NCBI GenBank assembly: GCA_963995525.1
Contig: OZ023209.1
Span: 12,092,841 to 12,156,840, forward strand
DNA: 64,000 nt
Direction of reading: 5' to 3'
From: Escarpia spicata
Lineage: Eukaryota; Annelida; Polychaeta; Sabellida; Siboglinidae
A model generated the notes under the pieces. It ran no database searches and was not told the origin of the DNA. It saw nothing but the letters and a program-made list of their open reading frames with translations. Numbering within the stretch: position 1 is the first letter of the stretch; each line of letters opens with the position of its first letter. Shown here piece by piece: positions 35,801 to 45,105 of the stretch. The position numbers and the translations under genes were made by a program.

Positions 35801-38800
35801 ACACTGTCATGCCGTTGAACAGAGTGAATCCCTCAAACAGTCCCGTGTTTGTGATATGTATTGGTTTTGATGGGTGTCATCATTAAATTTGTGGATGTAT
35901 GAAAAGGTCAAAAGGAAAATACTTGAAATTGTTGCCCACAAAAACTTATTATATTTTGGCAGCTCTAAGAAGGTGGAGAGTGTGTGCATGCATGAATGCG
36001 ATTGTGTGTACGTACACATGCACAAGCACTGATGCATGCACCATGTAATGTAAGTGCATGCACCATGTACTGCCAATGTGTTCACCGTGAACTGCCAGAA
36101 TTTGCACCATGTACTGCCAGTGTGCGCACCGTGTATTGCCAGTGCGTGCACCGTGTACTGCGTCTGCTGCACATCGGAGCTGTCTTCCTTCTCCCTACCA
36201 ACGCGAGGCAAAATCAAGAATATCATAATGGATGCACCGCCTACATCGTGCGACCTAGACCCAGCTCCTACCTGGCTAGTGAGAGAATTGATCGATGAAC
36301 TTCTGCCCATTTTGTCGCACATAGTTGTGGCATCTCTGCAGTCGTCCGTTGTTTCAGATAAATACAAGACTGGCTGCATCTCGCCATTGATCAAGAAGGC
36401 TGGACTAAATCCAGAATCATTGCAGAACTATTGACCTGTATTGAATCTGGCATTTCTCTGTAAAGTAATCGAGCGTGTTATACCAAAACAGCTGAATGAC
36501 CACATGCAAGAGAACAACTTGCACGACCAGTTTCAATCGGCATATCAACAAAATCACTCAACTTAAACGGCTCTGGCTAAAGTACACAATGACATTCTGT
36601 CTGCAGTAGACCGTGGCTGTGTTGTTGTGTTGGTTATACTTGACTTGACCGCCGCTTTCGACATCATTGACCACAACATTTTATTGAGCAGACTCACTCA
36701 CAGATTCGGTGTCACTGGCACTGCGCTTGAGTGGTTCAGATCTTACTTGTACGGTCAGAATCAAGTCGTTCATATTGGAAGTGTCAAATCCTCCCCAACT
36801 ACTGTGCCGTTTGGTGTACCGCAAGGCTCCGTACTCAGGCCATTGCTGTTCACTGCATATATCACACTGCTTGGTGACGTCATCAAGAAATTTGGTTTAG
36901 AATCTCACCTGTATGCCGACGACACGCAACTTTATGTTTCGTTTTGTCCTGGTGGAGATGGCCAACTGAACTCAATGGATTGTCTGTGCTGTTGCCTAGA
37001 AGAAAATGGTGAATGGTCTCGGACCAATTTACTGAAGTTAAATGATCAGAAGACGGATGTCATGGTGTTTGGCACTAAACAGAAGTTCCCACTGCTAAAG
37101 GAGATATGCATTTTTGACTCGACTTTGACTTCGTCTTCAAGTGCGCGCAACCTGGGCGTTGTATTTGATCAATCCCTCAACATGACTAACCACATAAGTG
37201 CCAATTGCTAAACAGCTTATATGCACCTCCACAACATCAGTCGTATCAGGCGATACCTCATAACAGATGCGACTAAATCACTTGTGCATGCTTTCGTCAT
37301 GTCTAGATTGGACTACGGGAACGCATTACTGGCTGGCCTACCACGTAACCACATTCACAAACTCCAGCGAATCCAAAACATGGCAGCCAGAATCATCACG
37401 TTCACACCTTGCCGTAACCACATAACTCCAGTTCTAAAAGAATTACACTGGCTGCCAATCAAATGCCGAATCGAGTTTAAAATACTCCTGCATGTGTTCT
37501 GATGTTTGAACGGGACGGGACGGCTCTGCTCTATTTTGCCAACCTGTTAACCAGGCACTGTCCGGAATGTACATGTTCATCTGAACAACGTTTGCTTGAA
37601 GTCCCACAAACGAACCTGGTCAGTTTTGGGGACAGGTCCTTTCGTGTGATTGGACCTCGACTATGGAATGCACTGCCCATTGCTATCAAGTGCAGCAGAA
37701 CTCTGTCAGCGTTCAGAAATACACTAAAGACGCACATGTTCAAAGCTTTCATTTGAGGCCATTTTGCTGCATATCTTACTTTTATACATTATAGATTATA
37801 TTATTTTGAGTGCATGTATCAGTATTTATTTATGTGTGCGTGCGTGTGTGCGTGCGTGCGTGCATGTGTATGAGTATGTATGTATAGGTATGCATATGTG
37901 TAAATACAGGTCTAATTTATAATTTGTCTAATTATATTTATTTAATTAATAGTTTTAATATAACTAACTTTGGTTGTTCTACATTTTATCTTGTTTCTTT
38001 TTTTGTAGTTTTTTATAAGTATACATTGAATTGTTTGATTGGATTTTATTGGCGCTTTGAGCATATTATGGATATTGCGCTCTATAAATATTAAATATTA
38101 TTATTATTAATATTATTGTTATGTACAACTTAGTATGTCATCTCCCCAGCAGCCACCCAAATGCCGGGTTCCCTGGAGAGCTCGCGGCCTGCGACGCCGC
38201 GATGTGAGAAAGAGGTGCAGGTGACGTCAAGTACAGAGGACACCGAGACAGAGGTGGAGCACAACAGCTCGCAGACTGACCTGGGTGAGTAGGCTCTTGA
38301 AACTGCAATTCCCAGTAATATGTTTTCTTTTTTGATTACGTTCTTCGAGTCACAATAGTCCCCCAAATGTTTCTGTATTGTAGTTATAATTTCCTCTGCT
38401 TCTAAGCCCATATCATGCTGCATGGTATCAATGTTTGTGATTGTAGCTTTTCCTTGTTTCCTCATTCCATGTTTGAGTATCCAGCAAACTAGTTCCATGA
38501 CTGGCTCGTTCTGTCCTGTGAAATCCTTTTTGGAATATTAATTATAGACAACACAGGTGGTGATTAACTAGCTGCATTTTAACAAGGTATTACTGACAAA
38601 AGTACGTAAATAATTTCACCACTGTCTTATCATCCTGCACAAAGTGCGGTTGTTTTGCGGCGTTGTTACAGTGGACAATATTTCTGTTGACAGAGTCGAC
38701 CACCAAGATGGCCGACCTGACAAGCCCAGAGATCCAGGCCCAGTTAGATGAGCTGGGTCACGAGTTGGACATTCGCAGTGAGAAGAAGAACCGCTACAAG

Positions 38801-41800
38801 AAACTTTTCTATGAGGAACGAGACAAAAATGACCTCCTACAACGCCACTACTTCGAGCAGCTACAGAAGCGAGACGTGGAGGCAAACCGCATGATTGAAG
38901 AAGTGAAGGTCCAGACCCAGCTTGACCACGACCATCTCAACAAGGCCATCGTCACACTGACCGTAAGCGAGCTTCTTCTGGAATATTTATTAATCAAATT
39001 GTCATCTTTTAAATTGAGCTCAGATTTTCTGAGGATATTGGTGTATAAAAGTAATTTTTTTATTATTATTAATTGTGTTGTCTCAACAACAAGGCCATCA
39101 ATATACTGATTGTAAAAAAAAATTCTTGTGGAAGACTTTTATCAAATCTTCTTCTTTTTAACTTTTAAGTTAGATTTATTTTTCTGCTGTATCAGTATTC
39201 TTCAGGCACTGAATTGTGGTATTTCTGGCGAGCAGAGAAAAAATTTAAAACCACAATTCAGGTCCTGAAGAACATTACAGACAGTAGCTGATATCTGGTA
39301 ATAAGTCACATAATCGTGGAGAACAGAAGAAAATTAAATTCCAATTTATTCTCACAATTTGATGAACATTTTCACCAATCCTCTGATAATCTGTCATCTG
39401 CAAAATTACTTACTGATTCCTGTTTGTTCACCGAGAGCACAAGCCATTGACAAAGATAGTGGCCCTGTTTGTTACTACCTTTTTCTGTTTGTTCCAGATG
39501 TATTCCATCTTCTTTATCTAGCTTTCAATGCCTTGCCACCAGGTGTTTTTTGGCCTTCCTCTTTTCTCCTCATTAAAATACCTACATTTCTTGTTCCAGG
39601 TGGAAGTGGAAAAGCGCGACAGAATCATCGCACAGCTGAAATCTGAAATGTGCACACTTCCAGCTAAAGTAAGACACACCTACGGAATCAGTTTCCTGTT
39701 TAATATTTCATATGTTGTGCAGCCAAAGCTTGAAATTTTAGTGCTCTAACTTTTAGCTTGTCTACGCAGGGTCTGTTCAGATGTACAGTCTATTATCATG
39801 AAGGGAGCGGACTTATCCCAAGGTATGGGGTGGGGTAATCAGGGTTTGGCTAAGTTTATAGTGCACAGAATAACTATCGTCGAGCTGGCGTGTATGTTAA
39901 CGTTTTCTTCCGGCGCGACTCGCACCTTGGGTGCTAAACGTTCAGGGATTAATCTTTGAGTTTTTTATCGGTTTTGGGGTTCATACCGGATGTTAGATGG
40001 ACATAAACCGATTGTTCTCAGGATCGCTGATCAGTTTGGAACGTCTTACATAACTTGTGCCAACGTGAAAAACCTTTTCAACTTTACGTCACGACAACCA
40101 TCATTTACAAATACTCCGGGAAACAGCTTCTGCATTTGTGTATATGCAGCCCCATCCTGAAGATGCAAGTTATTACAATAACAGAAGTAATTTATTTTAA
40201 TGTCTTTGATAATGTTACAGGGAAGTGCGCCAAGAACCGACGGGACAAGACCCCCATTGCATCCTGGGAAGGCAGCGGCGGGGGCGGCCGCGTGTGACTA
40301 CCCTGAGGAGCTGGACCCCCTGCGGAATGCCCCACATGGCCTGACACCCCCCCTGACCCCCCTACCCCCACCCATCTCCCCCGTTGTGCTGCCAACGGCA
40401 AAACTCGCCGCAGTCAAGGCTGTCGTCACAGACCGTAAGTTTTTGTTTGTTTCCTTCCAGTAGATGTACCATAGACTAACCTATAGAAGAGATCTGTCAG
40501 AACAATGCCCCCTTTTAATATTCTCTGTTGGGTGTTTGTGCGTGTATGTGTATGCGTGTGTGTGCGTGTGCACTTGTCTATGTGCTTCTGTGTGTGTGTG
40601 TGCATGTGTGCGTGCTTGCCGGAGTGACTAGGTGCGCATGTGATTGTGGGGTGTCTGAGTGTGAGTGTGCAGTTTGTCTTAGGAAAATTACTTATTTTTT
40701 ACAAATGGTAATTTAAATATGTTGTGTTAGGTAAAGTTTGATACAATACTGATACCTTTATTAAACGTGCATGCATGTTTACTCTTTGACTTTATAAAAC
40801 AATATATAATAATATATTTATACACGTAAAAAACAGTTTAATGATAAAAACAATAATTTAAATATATACGATAGTTATGTTCAGGTTTATCAACTTTTAT
40901 TCAGTAACTAAACCTTTGTTTTAGTGGCACAGCAAATGGCCACCAGTTTCATATCTTTCTCTCTTAATGTATTAAAAACTAAATGTTGCTGTTCAGCACA
41001 TTATTCCGACTTAGTGAAACCATCAAAGTATAACTAGGAAACACAATCCATAGAAGAAATGTTACTCCCAAGACAAAATATTCACTGAAGTTTTTTATTC
41101 TGTTAAAATAAAGTGTTATTGTTGCAACTGTAAAATTACCTGCTTATTTTGACTCTGTCAACAGAAATATTATCCAACGTAACAAATTACCAATATTCTG
41201 CAGGAAGGATCTATACCAATATTATTTCTTAAAATTCACATTTTTTATTAGTTAAATAAAAAGTTATTGCTGCAACAGTAAAATTACCTGTATATTTTTA
41301 CTATGTCAATAGAAATATTGTCCACCGTAATGAATTACCAATATTCCACAAGAAAGATCTGTACCAGTATTATTTCTTGAAATTCACATTTTTCTTCAAT
41401 TAAATAAAATGTTCTTGTTGCAATGTTGCTGATCACCTGCTTATGTCATAAAATGTGTTTATCAGATGCTGCTGCAGCACTACTGGAAGAGTTCTTTGAT
41501 GCGCCCGAGGTCAGGATCCCTGAGCCAAGAAGTAGTGAAGACAGTGACCATTCTGAACCCCCTGTTGACATTGAGAGGTAAAGGTCACTGGACGCACACA
41601 CGCTCACATATACGCTTGTTCACACATGTACGCACCCTCACACGCACACACAAACACCCTCACACGCACACACAAACACCCTCACATGCACACACAAACA
41701 CCCTCACACACAAACACCCTCACACGCTCACACAAACACCCTCACACACACACACACACTCAAACACCCTCACACGCACACACAATTTAGCTAACATTAT

Positions 41801-42680
41801 GCCAATGGCAACTCAAGAGTTTTTTGTTAGTAAATAATATTAATGATTTATATAATTAACTTTCATTTCATAAATTTTAATGCGTGTATTCATGAAAATA
41901 TTATTGCTCCGATTTGTGTTGCTGTTTTTTTCTCTCTTCAACTGCACAATCTGTTTTCTTTTTGTTAAATTATTCTACGTGCACCATGCAATTACATATG
42001 TATTACATGTATTGAGGGAACATCAGCCACTCGTGGCTTTATACCCTCATTATAGAAACTATAACAATGTATGTACAGACAGAGAGAGACAGGCAGACAG
42101 ACCTTTGTTTATTTACCAATTGTATAATATGATCTAATAATAATGATAGTAATAATGTACATTTTGGTATAACAGTAACAATGTGAAATTTCAAATGTGT
42201 GTCATATTGAATGTACAACTTGGATACGGGAGACTCCCATTAAGACTAAACAAGTCGCTCTCATGGGAGCCACCCTGGTAGATGGTCAATGAGTTTATTT
42301 AACGTCTGTTTCAGGTTGTGTAAATTAGTTATATTACTATAAAATAAGTATGTATAATATGTACCATCGAATGCATTGCATAATAGTTTTCTATAATAAA
42401 ACCATCATCATCATAATAAAATCATCATCAGCATGTCGTGAACGTTGATCACTACAGCGCTACCTGGTGTGGTTTCAGTGATGTCGTCGCCTCGCTATCG
42501 GAGAAGACCTGTCCTGTGTGCAACGGCATTATGGGAGACCTGTCGGAAGAACAGATGACCGACCACGTCAACAGCCATTACAGCCAGGAATGTCCGATGT
42601 GTAACAAGGTCTTCCCTCAAAACTATAGTGAGGATGCCTTCCGACAACATGTCGAAAGTCACTTCTCAGAGGATGCCTAA
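26489..42680 (+). CDS. TAX1BP1: TAX1BP1/CALCOCO-family autophagy receptor (SKICH, coiled coils, two UBZ fingers), complete coding region, 16 exons
   Basis: Family members are cytosolic adaptors that bind ubiquitinated cargo through C-terminal zinc fingers and Atg8/LC3 proteins through a CLIR motif, delivering cargo to autophagosomes; TAX1BP1 also dampens NF-kB signalling. The spliced model is 897 aa (human TAX1BP1 is about 790). Layout: SKICH about 33-137 (DWVGIYRVGW, then GEFYQFCYV and VRGASTPFQF); IMVV at 154-157, matching the LVV-type CLIR of NDP52/TAX1BP1; coiled coils about 160-560 and 613-722; proline-rich 764-785; UBZ-type fingers C842/C845/H860/H864 and C869/C872/H888/H892. All 15 junctions are GT-AG and in frame. 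Two tandem fingers and the HIBADH neighbour favour TAX1BP1 over CALCOCO1 or CALCOCO2; an invertebrate gene may be co-orthologous to all three. Confidence 0.95.
26803..27925 (+). other. TAX1BP1: TAX1BP1 intron 1
   Basis: Contains the L2-like 3' end (27025-27450) and a stretch with CpGs at 27490-27850; no exon recognised. Confidence 0.8.
27025..27450 (-). mobile_element. 5'-truncated L2-like retrotransposon, 3' end
   Basis: On the minus strand the complement of 27310-27450 encodes the usual reverse-transcriptase tail, RAFSCAAPRAWNQVSLPVL and FKVALKTHVFKTILRF, then a 3' UTR ending in (ATT)n (27025-27041 on plus). It lies antisense in TAX1BP1 intron 1. Confidence 0.75.
27926..28152 (+). CDS. TAX1BP1: TAX1BP1 exon 2 (C-terminal SKICH and CLIR-like motif)
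   Basis: The acceptor is CTGGCAG. The exon completes G105 and runs to E180: KMPREDGEFYQFCYVTSKG, VRGASTPFQFRQPG, then acidic DMEDDIMVVKTR, and the start of the coiled coil. The later AG at 27928-27929 would break the frame, so 27926 is the start. Confidence 0.95.
28745..28925 (-). mobile_element. Truncated non-LTR 3' end with (CTGT)n tail, related to 42075-42285
   Basis: The plus strand starts with repeated ACAG (28747-28772), then TTTTTATTTAAACC, and ends in GAGACTCTTACTATAGC and GCTCTCACAGGAGCC. The same order (ACAG repeats, TTTATTTA, GGGAGACTCCCATTAAG, GCTCTCATGGGAGCC) is seen at 42075-42285. It is a retroelement 3' UTR in minus orientation, inside TAX1BP1 intron 2. Confidence 0.65.
29116..29229 (+). 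CDS. TAX1BP1: TAX1BP1 exon 3 (coiled coil)
   Basis: 38 codons, phase 0 at both ends (CTGCAG acceptor, GTAGGG donor). Encodes RSRMLENERDGLVGRLVEYE and onward to LAKIVE, a charged heptad-rich helix. Confidence 0.9.
29828..29939 (+). repeat. Three-copy ~37-bp tandem repeat abutting the exon 4 acceptor
   Basis: The unit ACATTGTTGTTATGAAATGA plus CCCCTCTGTG repeats at about 29828, 29867 and 29903. The third copy runs into the TTTGTAG acceptor of exon 4. Confidence 0.8.
29940..30035 (+). CDS. TAX1BP1: TAX1BP1 exon 4 (coiled coil)
   Basis: 32 codons, phase 0, acceptor TTTGTAG and donor GTTTGT. Encodes DCKGKLDGVRASNKDLETKH to LELFTS. The acceptor region is the last unit of a short tandem repeat (29828-29939). 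Confidence 0.88.
30490..30620 (+). repeat. Degenerate tRNA-derived SINE-like head
   Basis: AGTAGTTAGAGTATCAGCCT then GTCAGTTGAAAGGACCGGGG, followed by a damaged B-box-like GGAAAGTCC. It resembles the A box and anticodon arm of tRNA-derived SINEs and shares the GTCA-(N)-GAA-GGAC layout with 50003-50053. It is too degraded to fold as a tRNA. Confidence 0.45.
30833..30976 (+). CDS. TAX1BP1: TAX1BP1 exon 5 (coiled coil)
   Basis: 48 codons, phase 0, acceptor TTCCACAG and donor GTAGGA. Encodes ERDAVAEKLTEKESEIRLLQ to SEQKELFE. Confidence 0.92.
31230..31545 (-). mobile_element. Retrotransposon C-terminal remnant
   Basis: On the minus strand the frame reads RVDDLEKRKTVIEMEGLCDE and RLGRTGRRVRDKKEWR, resembling the C-terminal tail of RTE/CR1-type reverse transcriptases. 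It lies in TAX1BP1 intron 5 with no tail or boundaries seen. Confidence 0.45.
31817..32005 (+). CDS. TAX1BP1: TAX1BP1 exon 6 (coiled coil)
   Basis: 63 codons, phase 0, acceptor AACAACAG and donor GTGAGT. Encodes SHFSTSETRMVAYQREREDM to RQNSAGHSHQ; a Ser/His-rich end interrupts the helix. Confidence 0.92.
32836..33066 (+). repeat. Tandem duplication covering the end of intron 6 and the start of exon 7
   Basis: Two diverged units (about 32836-32960 and 32961-33066) share ATCATTTAATGGTGCATTTT / ATGATTTAAAGGTGTATTTT, then CAACTTCCTGTGGCAGGT and GA-TCGACAGTCTGA. The upstream copy holds a decoy acceptor (AG at 32935-32936) and the codons VKIDSLKMF followed by TAA. Confidence 0.85.
33044..33181 (+). 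CDS. TAX1BP1: TAX1BP1 exon 7 (coiled coil)
   Basis: 46 codons, phase 0, acceptor CTGTGGCAG and donor GTATGG. Encodes VRIDSLMEQLRNAEDKLAAA to QKASSDLE. The acceptor and first codons have a degenerate copy 107 bp upstream (32931-32964). Confidence 0.92.
33683..33811 (+). CDS. TAX1BP1: TAX1BP1 exon 8 (coiled coil)
   Basis: 43 codons, phase 0, acceptor GTTGCCAG and donor GTACCA. Encodes ESRSQVHKLSQQLARVEVQQ to VMLQNESK. Confidence 0.9.
33862..33975 (+). repeat. Interspersed repeat shared with 63598-63712
   Basis: CTTCCCAGAGAAGTCGAGAT is identical at 33869 and 63609, and the following bases (GTCTGCC-GGGAGTAA-GTGTA-CGCTTT, then ATAAGAAC) remain alignable. The CGCTTTGAG...ATATAAGAAC ending resembles L2/SINE 3' regions. 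Confidence 0.75.
34165..34640 (+). repeat. AT-rich imperfect tandem repeat in TAX1BP1 intron 8
   Basis: Two to three diverged ~180-bp units share AATATTAAAAATAATAAATA, TATTTACCAATAGCTGTG and AATTTACAAATTCTA-type blocks. No coding potential. Confidence 0.6.
34714..34911 (+). CDS. TAX1BP1: TAX1BP1 exon 9 (coiled coil)
   Basis: 66 codons, phase 0, acceptor ATGGCAG and donor GTAAGA. Encodes EKDRLAELLQQSNEQMREFV to KKLEKLHQEK. Confidence 0.92.
35531..35675 (+). CDS. TAX1BP1: TAX1BP1 exon 10 (end of first coiled coil)
   Basis: 48 codons plus one base, acceptor CTTTCAG and donor GTACAT. Encodes REWRQRESELMQEVGDLKER to LTRMQKS. A TG-rich tract follows the donor. Confidence 0.9.
36040..36165 (+). 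repeat. Short minisatellite, ~23-bp unit
   Basis: Five to six units of GCACCATGTACTGCCAGTGT with small changes lie just upstream of the truncated retrotransposon. The frames read through them are artefacts. Confidence 0.75.
36180..38119 (+). mobile_element. 5'-truncated L2/Jockey-like non-LTR retrotransposon, inactivated
   Basis: Reverse-transcriptase pieces on the plus strand: TWLVRELIDELLPILSHIVV, YKTGCISPLIKKAGLNPESL, motif A VILDLTAAFDIIDHN (36627-37211 frame), GVPQGSVLRPLLF, YADDTQLY (catalytic aspartates intact), ARNLGVVFDQ, then LDYGNALLAGLP, LHWLPIKCRIEFKIL (37221-37502) and RSFRVIGPRLWNALPIAIKC to 37756. TGA/TAG/TAA stops and frameshifts interrupt it at about 36432, 36565, 37209 and 37501. 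The 3' UTR ends GCGCTCTATAAATATT and a (TTA)n tail near 38119. It sits in TAX1BP1 intron 10, in the sense orientation. Confidence 0.9.
38150..38284 (+). CDS. TAX1BP1: TAX1BP1 exon 11 (Ser/Thr/Glu-rich linker) with NAGNAG acceptor
   Basis: The acceptor is CCCCAGCAG: splicing after either AG (exon start 38150 or 38153) keeps the frame and adds or removes one alanine. Encodes ATQMPGSLESSRPATPRCEK to HNSSQTDL, an unstructured Ser/Thr-rich linker. The upstream intron contains the 36180-38119 retrotransposon. Confidence 0.85.
38694..38962 (+). CDS. TAX1BP1: TAX1BP1 exon 12 (second coiled coil)
   Basis: Acceptor TTGACAG, donor GTAAGC. Completes E610, then 89 codons: STTKMADLTSPEIQAQLDEL to HLNKAIVTLT. 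Strong heptad pattern. Confidence 0.92.
39198..39273 (+). repeat. Intronic inverted repeat (hairpin)
   Basis: Arms TTCAGGCACTGAATTGTGGT (39201-39220) and ACCACAATTCAGGTCCTGAA (39250-39269) pair with two mismatches around a ~30-base loop. Pairing extends weakly outward. It lies in TAX1BP1 intron 12. Confidence 0.85.
39600..39668 (+). CDS. TAX1BP1: TAX1BP1 exon 13 (coiled coil end)
   Basis: 23 codons, phase 0, acceptor TTGTTCCAG and donor GTAAGA. Encodes VEVEKRDRIIAQLKSEMCTL PAK. Confidence 0.88.
39888..39955 (-). repeat. Interspersed repeat fragment shared with 7528-7595
   Basis: See the partner in GPD1 intron 3. The copy is in minus orientation within TAX1BP1 intron 13. Confidence 0.55.
40221..40434 (+). 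CDS. TAX1BP1: TAX1BP1 exon 14 (Ala/Gly- and proline-rich linker)
   Basis: 71 codons plus one base, acceptor ATGTTACAG and donor GTAAGT. Encodes GSAPRTDGTRPPLHPGKAAA, then an acidic patch, then GLTPPLTPLPPPISPVV. It is GC-rich compared with its flanks, and the other two frames are also open in places. The phase fits both neighbours only in this frame. Confidence 0.82.
40530..40680 (+). repeat. TG-rich low-complexity tract
   Basis: Imperfect GTGTGTGC / GTGTATGTG repeats in TAX1BP1 intron 14; the frames in it are artefacts. Confidence 0.85.
41105..41455 (+). repeat. ~148-bp tandem repeat, about 2.3 copies
   Basis: TGCAACTGTAAAATTACCTG (about 41123) recurs as TGCAACAGTAAAATTACCTG (about 41272) and, truncated, near 41417. 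The intervening blocks GAAATATT, AATTACCAATATTC and ATTATTTCTT are also repeated. It ends just before the exon 15 acceptor. Confidence 0.85.
41466..41577 (+). CDS. TAX1BP1: TAX1BP1 exon 15 (acidic linker)
   Basis: Acceptor TTTATCAG, donor GTAAAG. Completes H794 and encodes AAAALLEEFFDAPEVRIPEP to PPVDIE with a split final codon. The acidic SSEDSDHSEP stretch precedes the zinc fingers. The donor runs straight into a CA-rich minisatellite. Confidence 0.85.
41590..41795 (+). repeat. CA-rich minisatellite next to the exon 15 donor
   Basis: Repeats of CACACAAACACCCTCACACG with variants, starting within about 15 bases of the exon 15 donor. Confidence 0.9.
42075..42285 (-). mobile_element. Truncated non-LTR 3' end with tetranucleotide tail
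   Basis: Same family as 28745-28925: (ACAG)n-type repeats at 42077-42102, then TTTATTTACC, ending in GCTCTCATGGGAGCC. Minus orientation in TAX1BP1 intron 15. Confidence 0.65.
42479..42680 (+). CDS. TAX1BP1: TAX1BP1 exon 16 (two UBZ-type zinc fingers, stop)
   Basis: Acceptor GGTTTCAG. Encodes two C-x2-C-x(14-15)-H-x3-H fingers in tandem, TCPVCNGIMGD...HVNSHY and ECPMCNKVFPQNY...HVESHF, then SEDA and TAA. The second closely resembles the ubiquitin-binding finger of TAX1BP1/CALCOCO1. Confidence 0.96.
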
Positions 42681-43497
42681 GTTGAAAGAAACCATTCCCT
42701 TCAGTCTACCAGAAACAGACGTTTTTTGTGCGGTTGTCGTAGTACGGAGTTTCGACCAGAGATGGTGCTCACTGAAGAAATGGTAAACGAAAGTGGTCGT
42801 TGTTTAAAATTCAACTTTATATAAGTTATTAAACTGTATTATCCATACGAGAGGTTTTCGGGTGCACAAGATGTTGGATTATTATAGACTTGGTGTGTAT
42901 GATTATGTTGTTTCGTAGATGTCGTTTTGAGGGAATGCAGTAAGGGTAATGCCTAGAAGACTGCCGTTATTTGCACTGTATCATAAAAGTGCATGAGGAC
43001 ATGTAATAAGTCACTTGCTGAACAAAATGGGTAGTTGAGGGGAGAGAACCATCTGGATATTTGTGCCCTAATTGAAACACAACGTGGCCACACACCCTAA
43101 TGTCTGAACATTTACGGTGGCACAAGATGGGTTTTGTTTACACCCAGAACTAACTGCATGGTTATAGAATTATTACTTAGACATTCCTGTCTTATGATGT
43201 GGGATTATACCGTAAGTTTAGCACCAACGTCACATGTTAAGATACTCCACACTCCCAGCACCGTTAACAAGTTACCTGGACGGCAAGTGGGGATACACAA
43301 TCTTAATTTGGCTTTGTTGCAGGTGCAGTTAGATTCTGGGGTGTTTGTATGTTATGATAAACATATGTTGTCACGTTCTGTATATCTTACACGTTGGCTC
43401 CATAGGGTAGTTGTAACCAGCTAGATGGGCACATTAATGTTTCTGTATCTTATGTTTGTCGCCCACATATGAATATTGTTTGAAAGGTGTTTAATGG

Positions 43498-43742
43498 ACA
43501 AGGTGTCAACTGAATTGGACCAGGGTCATCTAAAATGGACAGGGAGTCAAATAAAGTGGACAGGGGGTCAATTGAAATGGACATAATGCCAACAGAAATG
43601 TACACAGGGGTCAACTGCAGTGTCAAGGGGTTAACTAAAGTGGACAGTGTCAACAGAAATGGACAGAGGGGTCAACTGCAGTGTCAAGGGTCAACTAAAG
43701 TGGACATAATGTCAACAGAAGAGGACAGGGAGGTCAACTCAC
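43498..43742 (+). repeat. Minisatellite downstream of TAX1BP1
   Basis: Imperfect units built from GGACAGGGGGTCAACTGAA and TGGACATAATGTCAACAGAA, about 20 bp each and alternating in ~40-45-bp pairs; ten or more units. The frames on both strands are repeat artefacts. Confidence 0.85.
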
Positions 43743-45069
43743 CTGTGTTTTAGAACAACTTTCACAAGCAGATTTTTGTTATACATTTTCCTGTTTCATT
43801 AGCTTTATATGCTCGGCCTAACCGGCTATTTCACCAGCGATTATTTACCAGTTGTTCGCACAATCGAGTAACAGCTAATCCATAACATATTCCTGCCTGC
43901 TTAATAACAATATTGTATGGACATTCTCAGCCTTTTCAGAAATATTGTTTTACTTTGCTCGATTATCTTCAACTTATAAGAGGAAGAACCATTATAAATC
44001 TTATCTTGAGATATTTATCTTTAAAAATCTTGTAATTTGTGAGGTTTTAACCATCAAGGGACTTTATGGCGGTCATATCCCTTAATGCTTAACTTTAATT
44101 ATGGCAGAAACATACACCTTTAAAATGTATCTTTTAATATGTTCCATAAAAAATATGGAGCAATACATAGAAATGTGAATAGAAATAAATATTGCTTAGG
44201 CTGAAACATAAGCAGATGATTTGATGTGAACAATGCAGTCGAGTGATTTCTTCTACAAACACTGATATCTCAAATACATCAAACCATCGTTCTTAACTGG
44301 CTTAATTTGTAATTAATATACATTTAAAATAATTTTAATGTATGTAAAGTTCTGTCCCTCTGGTAATGTAATTAACTGATACAACATCACAGTGTTATGG
44401 CTGTACGTAACAATGTTGTGGAATATTTAATTCACTCTAAATTTGCATCACCTTAGGGGTGGATTGTTTGTATAATCGAATCGTGCACTGTAGCTGTTAT
44501 TATGTCGTATTCTTAATTGGTGCATGCAAATCCACACAAATGTTATTTGAATTATGTTACCCAAGGAATTTTACGTTCAAGATAGAAACAACTAAATATC
44601 TACCATTAAAACAAGTCTTGTTTACAAATAACACATTTGTGGTCATGTTTATATAAATCCATTGTCACCGGGGGTTAGGCAAAAACCCACGGTTTGCTGT
44701 TTTCACTGTCACCAAGGTGTGGAAAGTATTTGTGATATTTGTGTTTAAATTTACATTATCGCCTTTTGAGATATATTAAAAAGGCCATAAAAAAATGTTC
44801 CCCTGCACAATTGTTTTTTTTCTTCAAACATCTGATTGGTAGCACATTGATCATCAGTTTCGTTTGTTAGATTTTCTGGCCATATGTTGGTAAATAGATG
44901 TGTATTTCTTTACATTGTATGTTTTGTGTGATTTCTCAATGTATACAGTGTATCTGCAGTGCTATAGAAAATGTTAGCTGTGAGAACAAGAGGGCAATTT
45001 ATATAGTCCAAGATCTCTGCAGTGTGGCTTTTGCTTGCACACTGTTTTATGTTTACAGTTGTGTAATAC

Positions 45070-45071
<2 letters not shown>

Positions 45072-45104
<33 letters not shown>
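45072..45104 (+). repeat. (TA)n dinucleotide repeat
   Basis: About 16 uninterrupted TA units; the Tyr-Ile frames across it are artefacts. Confidence 0.98.

Positions 45105-45105
<1 letters not shown>

Larger units (their letters stand above)
35676..38149 (+). other. TAX1BP1: TAX1BP1 intron 10
   Basis: A 2.5-kb intron containing a TG-rich tract (35690-35790), a 23-bp minisatellite and the truncated retrotransposon, whose tail ends about 30 bases before the exon 11 acceptor. Confidence 0.85.

Noticed and set aside
35527..35886. Frames through the TG-rich tract after TAX1BP1 exon 10
   Set aside because: They extend past a good donor into simple sequence; only 35531-35675 is coding.
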